From Holacanthus passer (Eukaryota; Chordata; Actinopteri; Pomacanthidae): 64,000 nucleotides of DNA. This document shows positions 61,615 through 64,000 of the stretch, piece by piece. The stretch covers positions 11,862,001 to 11,926,000 of the forward strand of contig JAFREQ010000011.1 of NCBI GenBank assembly GCA_025331565.1, given 5' to 3'. Position 1 is the stretch's first letter, and each line of letters opens with the position of its first letter. The notes under the pieces were generated by a model. That model had not been told where the DNA came from and did no database searches. It was given only the letters and a program-made list of their open reading frames with translations. Position numbers and translations under genes: made by a program.

Positions 61615-61775
61615 CAAACGTTAAAATGTGCTCTTCGCTAGTTAACAGTTCAGTTTAATGAACTCCACTAAAGTTTAGCCGCTGATACCTGTTAGCTTAA
61701 TTTAACGTTAGCTTCCAGTTAACGTTCATTAAATTAACCGTTAAGTCGGTTAATAGCTGTTAACGTTACACCTTA
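61615..61775. repeat. Cluster of TTAACG/CGTTAA motifs
   Basis: At least six copies of aacgtta, gttaacg or close variants occur within about 160 bases just upstream of the candidate ampd2 first exon. Possibly regulatory, possibly low-complexity drift. Confidence 0.6.
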
Positions 61776-62216
61776 TCTAATAATAATGTCATGATTAAAG
61801 ATAGCAAGTAGTTAGCAGAGGTTTTATTCACCTTTTGTCGACTGGGTGAGTTTTTGTTTTGACGTTAATGCAGTTTCCTCAAAAAAGCACGAAGTTTTAC
61901 TTTTCACTAAAGCAGCCGCCCGCTTGGACTGTGTTCAAAGGTCGACAGATCGAACGCACCTTAAAGCTCTTACACATAAAGGAAGTGAGTTCGGTTTGAC
62001 TGCAGGAACTATCTTGTGTTGTTGGATGTAAGGGGCAATACAATCACACTGATCATTGTCATTTTAACAACAGCGGGCTCTGATCAATATGAGGAAATTA
62101 AAGTATAGTTTGGTTCTTATTTTCCTGACAGTCAGTGTTTGAGGATATTAATATTCACATCTTTTGGGCTACTTTTTCTTTTAAGTTGAAAAAATACTAT
62201 TTAATACCATGAATTA

Positions 62217-62420
62217 AACCAGTGCTGGAAAGTAACTAAGTACATCTACTCAAGTAACTATAGTGTGCTTAAGTACAAGTTTTTCCATTTTCTGCTACTT
62301 TATACTTTTACTCCACTACAATTTAGAGGCAAATATTGTACTTTATACTCCACTAGATTTATTTGATTACTTTGCAGATTCAGATTGATAATACAAAATA
62401 TAACCAACACATAAATTATG
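62217..62420. repeat. Interspersed repeat, 'agtaactaagtacatctact' type
   Basis: Same family as 7795 and 27710: gtgctggaaagtaactaagt, acttttactccactacaa and aggcaaatattgta. Confidence 0.65.
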
Positions 62421-63599
62421 TTTTGTTATGAATAAAGTAAAACGTTACACACATTAAAGTGATGAACCCATTACGACCCATTACATATTCATTCCTCTTC
62501 TCCATTCTCACTTCTTCTTCCTTTGTCGTGTCCACTTGTTGACCCCCTTATAAACAGTCTCTTTTGTGAAATACTGTCAGTGTGCCTGGAACATTGGTGG
62601 AAACAAAGAAATTCTACTGTTGTTTTCTTGCTCTCCCTGTCTGTGTTTCTGCCACAGAATCCGGCTGTGACTGTCTCGTCCATCTGCTTTCACTTCGTCT
62701 TGATCACCAGTGGCAGGGAACGTGATGCAAAGCACTGACCTCCATCTGGAGTCAACTTTTTGGGTTTGTTCAGAGACAATATCTGTGTTACAGGACAAGG
62801 TCAATAACAATTACAACTGAAATAAGATTTTGAGTGAACAGCTGGGTCCTCCATCTTTACAATGGCAACAGAATGCATCGAAGACTTCTGTTCAGAATCT
62901 CCCAAAATGTTGATTTGAAACCAAATCTTGTCTTGGCAACTGTATCCCCCATACGGCTAACAGCATTGCGCAGTATAACCATATTCCTCTAGATAGTGGC
63001 ACAAAGCACAAATGGTGCATGTTGATTTTTTTATGGAGAATAATTTCTACAGCTGCACTAATCAATATTTTTATATTAAAAATGTATCAAATGACTATGC
63101 ATAATATGAAAAAGGTTGCTCATAGTGACAAACACAGAAAATGATCTTGAGAGTTTTAACATCTTTCAGCTCATCGTTTTGGTTTTACAACCTTCAGCTT
63201 GATTGTTTTGGTTCAGTCTCATCAGACTCATCAATGTTGTTTCCCAATGCAGCAGCAGCTGTTTTCAGTGAAAACTATTTTGTGTCACCTGCTCAGCATC
63301 AAACAGCAGACAGACAAAGTTAGCAACCAGCTTGTGAAAATAATGAAGAGTTTAGCAGCTAAAGAGAAGCTAATATTTGCATCAGCATTTGCTTATATTT
63401 TGGTTATAAAATGACAACGTTAGTGTTGTGTTTTCAGGTAGTTCCACTGCCCTCAAGTGGCAAGAAAAATTATTGCAGCTTTAAGCTTGTACAGGATTCA
63501 CTTTCATAGGTGATTTCAATGTTCCAGACCTTTGTTTCATAATAAAATGCAATGCAATATCTACATACATATATGTAACTATTTGCTTTCTCTCCTTAT

Positions 63600-63620
63600 T
63601 TTTTTTTTTTTTTTTTTTTG
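63600..63620. repeat. Poly-T run
   Basis: Twenty-one Ts followed by gcag. It looks like a polypyrimidine tract and acceptor on the plus strand, but no coding exon follows. Confidence 0.9.
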
Positions 63621-63809
63621 CAGTTAGCTTTTATCTTGACACATACAAGAGAAGCATATTTTCAACAATATTTTAGGCTTTCGCTTTGCATTTTTTGGCC
63701 CCAATGTAAAGAACTGGCACTATAAGCTGCAATACTTAATCATTTTATTTTAACAAAAAATCAATTTGCTGTTGTTTTTCCAAAAAAACCAACAAAACCC
63801 CAAAATTGT

Positions 63810-63853
63810 GAATTTCCCCACTGTGGGATGAATAAAGGTTTATCTTATCTTAA
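63810..63853 (-). repeat. Retroelement 3'-tail repeat, fourth copy
   Basis: gaatttccccactgtgggat, then gaataaaggtttatcttatc; the clearest reverse copy of the tail at 39270. Confidence 0.6.
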
Positions 63854-64000
63854 AACTGTCATATAATTACAAGAACAAATCTTAATTATTTATACAAAAA
63901 CAAAAGTGATGTATCCAAACATTTCACATAATATAAAATAACTGATTTTGAATCTAAATTATAATAAGGCACAGTCTGCATCCGAATATAATATATAAGT

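Larger units (their letters stand above)
61521..64000. other. Upstream flank of ampd2
   Basis: Only repeats recognised; no gene seen. Confidence 0.55.

Noticed and set aside
63600..63625. Poly-T followed by GCAG as a splice acceptor
   Set aside because: No coding sequence or donor follows, and the run is better explained as a homopolymer.
1..64000. CRISPR arrays, operons, bacterial-type systems, tRNA or rRNA genes
   Set aside because: None seen; the window is clearly vertebrate nuclear DNA. A tRNAscan or Infernal run would be needed to exclude small RNA genes fully.

Overview
This window is ordinary vertebrate nuclear DNA, almost certainly from a teleost fish. The evidence is intron-rich genes with GT-AG (one GC-AG) splice sites, many simple repeats, Tc1-like transposons and other fish-type interspersed repeats, and proteins that read as clear orthologues or paralogues of vertebrate families. 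All assignments come from reading the sequence and from remembered family features; no database search was run.

Layout. (1) About 1-7.1 kb, minus strand: the 5' part of a C6orf132-like proline-rich gene. It runs off the left edge and its last visible exon carries a reading-frame break. (2) 11.9-13.8 kb, plus strand: a complete four-exon guanylate cyclase-activating protein (GUCA1/GCAP1-like), a photoreceptor calcium sensor. (3) 16.4-21.4 kb, plus strand: complete irf6, with a non-coding first exon and seven coding exons (492 aa). (4) 23.9-30.8 kb, plus strand: complete eps8l3, 19 coding exons (599 aa) with PTB, SH3 and SAM-like C-terminal regions. Its introns hold a Tc1 element and retroelement debris. 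(5) 34.4-58.0 kb, minus strand: complete coding sequence of ampd2 (AMP deaminase 2), 18 coding exons with a 15.4-kb intron after the first, plus candidate non-coding first exons at about 60.0 and 61.4 kb. (6) 61.4-64 kb: upstream flank with repeats only.

The genes do not form a functional pathway. They cover retinal phototransduction, epithelial transcription control, actin/receptor signalling and purine nucleotide metabolism. The interesting context is conserved gene order: C6orf132 and GUCA1A are neighbours on human chromosome 6, EPS8L3 and AMPD2 lie in the same human 1p13 region, and IRF6 is on human 1q. eps8l3 and ampd2 converge tail to tail.

I looked for an undescribed system and did not find one. 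The points most worth a second look are the C6orf132 frame break, two perfect hairpins inside the large ampd2 intron, a GC-AG intron in ampd2, a short tandem repeat that starts on an eps8l3 splice donor, and several related non-autonomous transposon copies.
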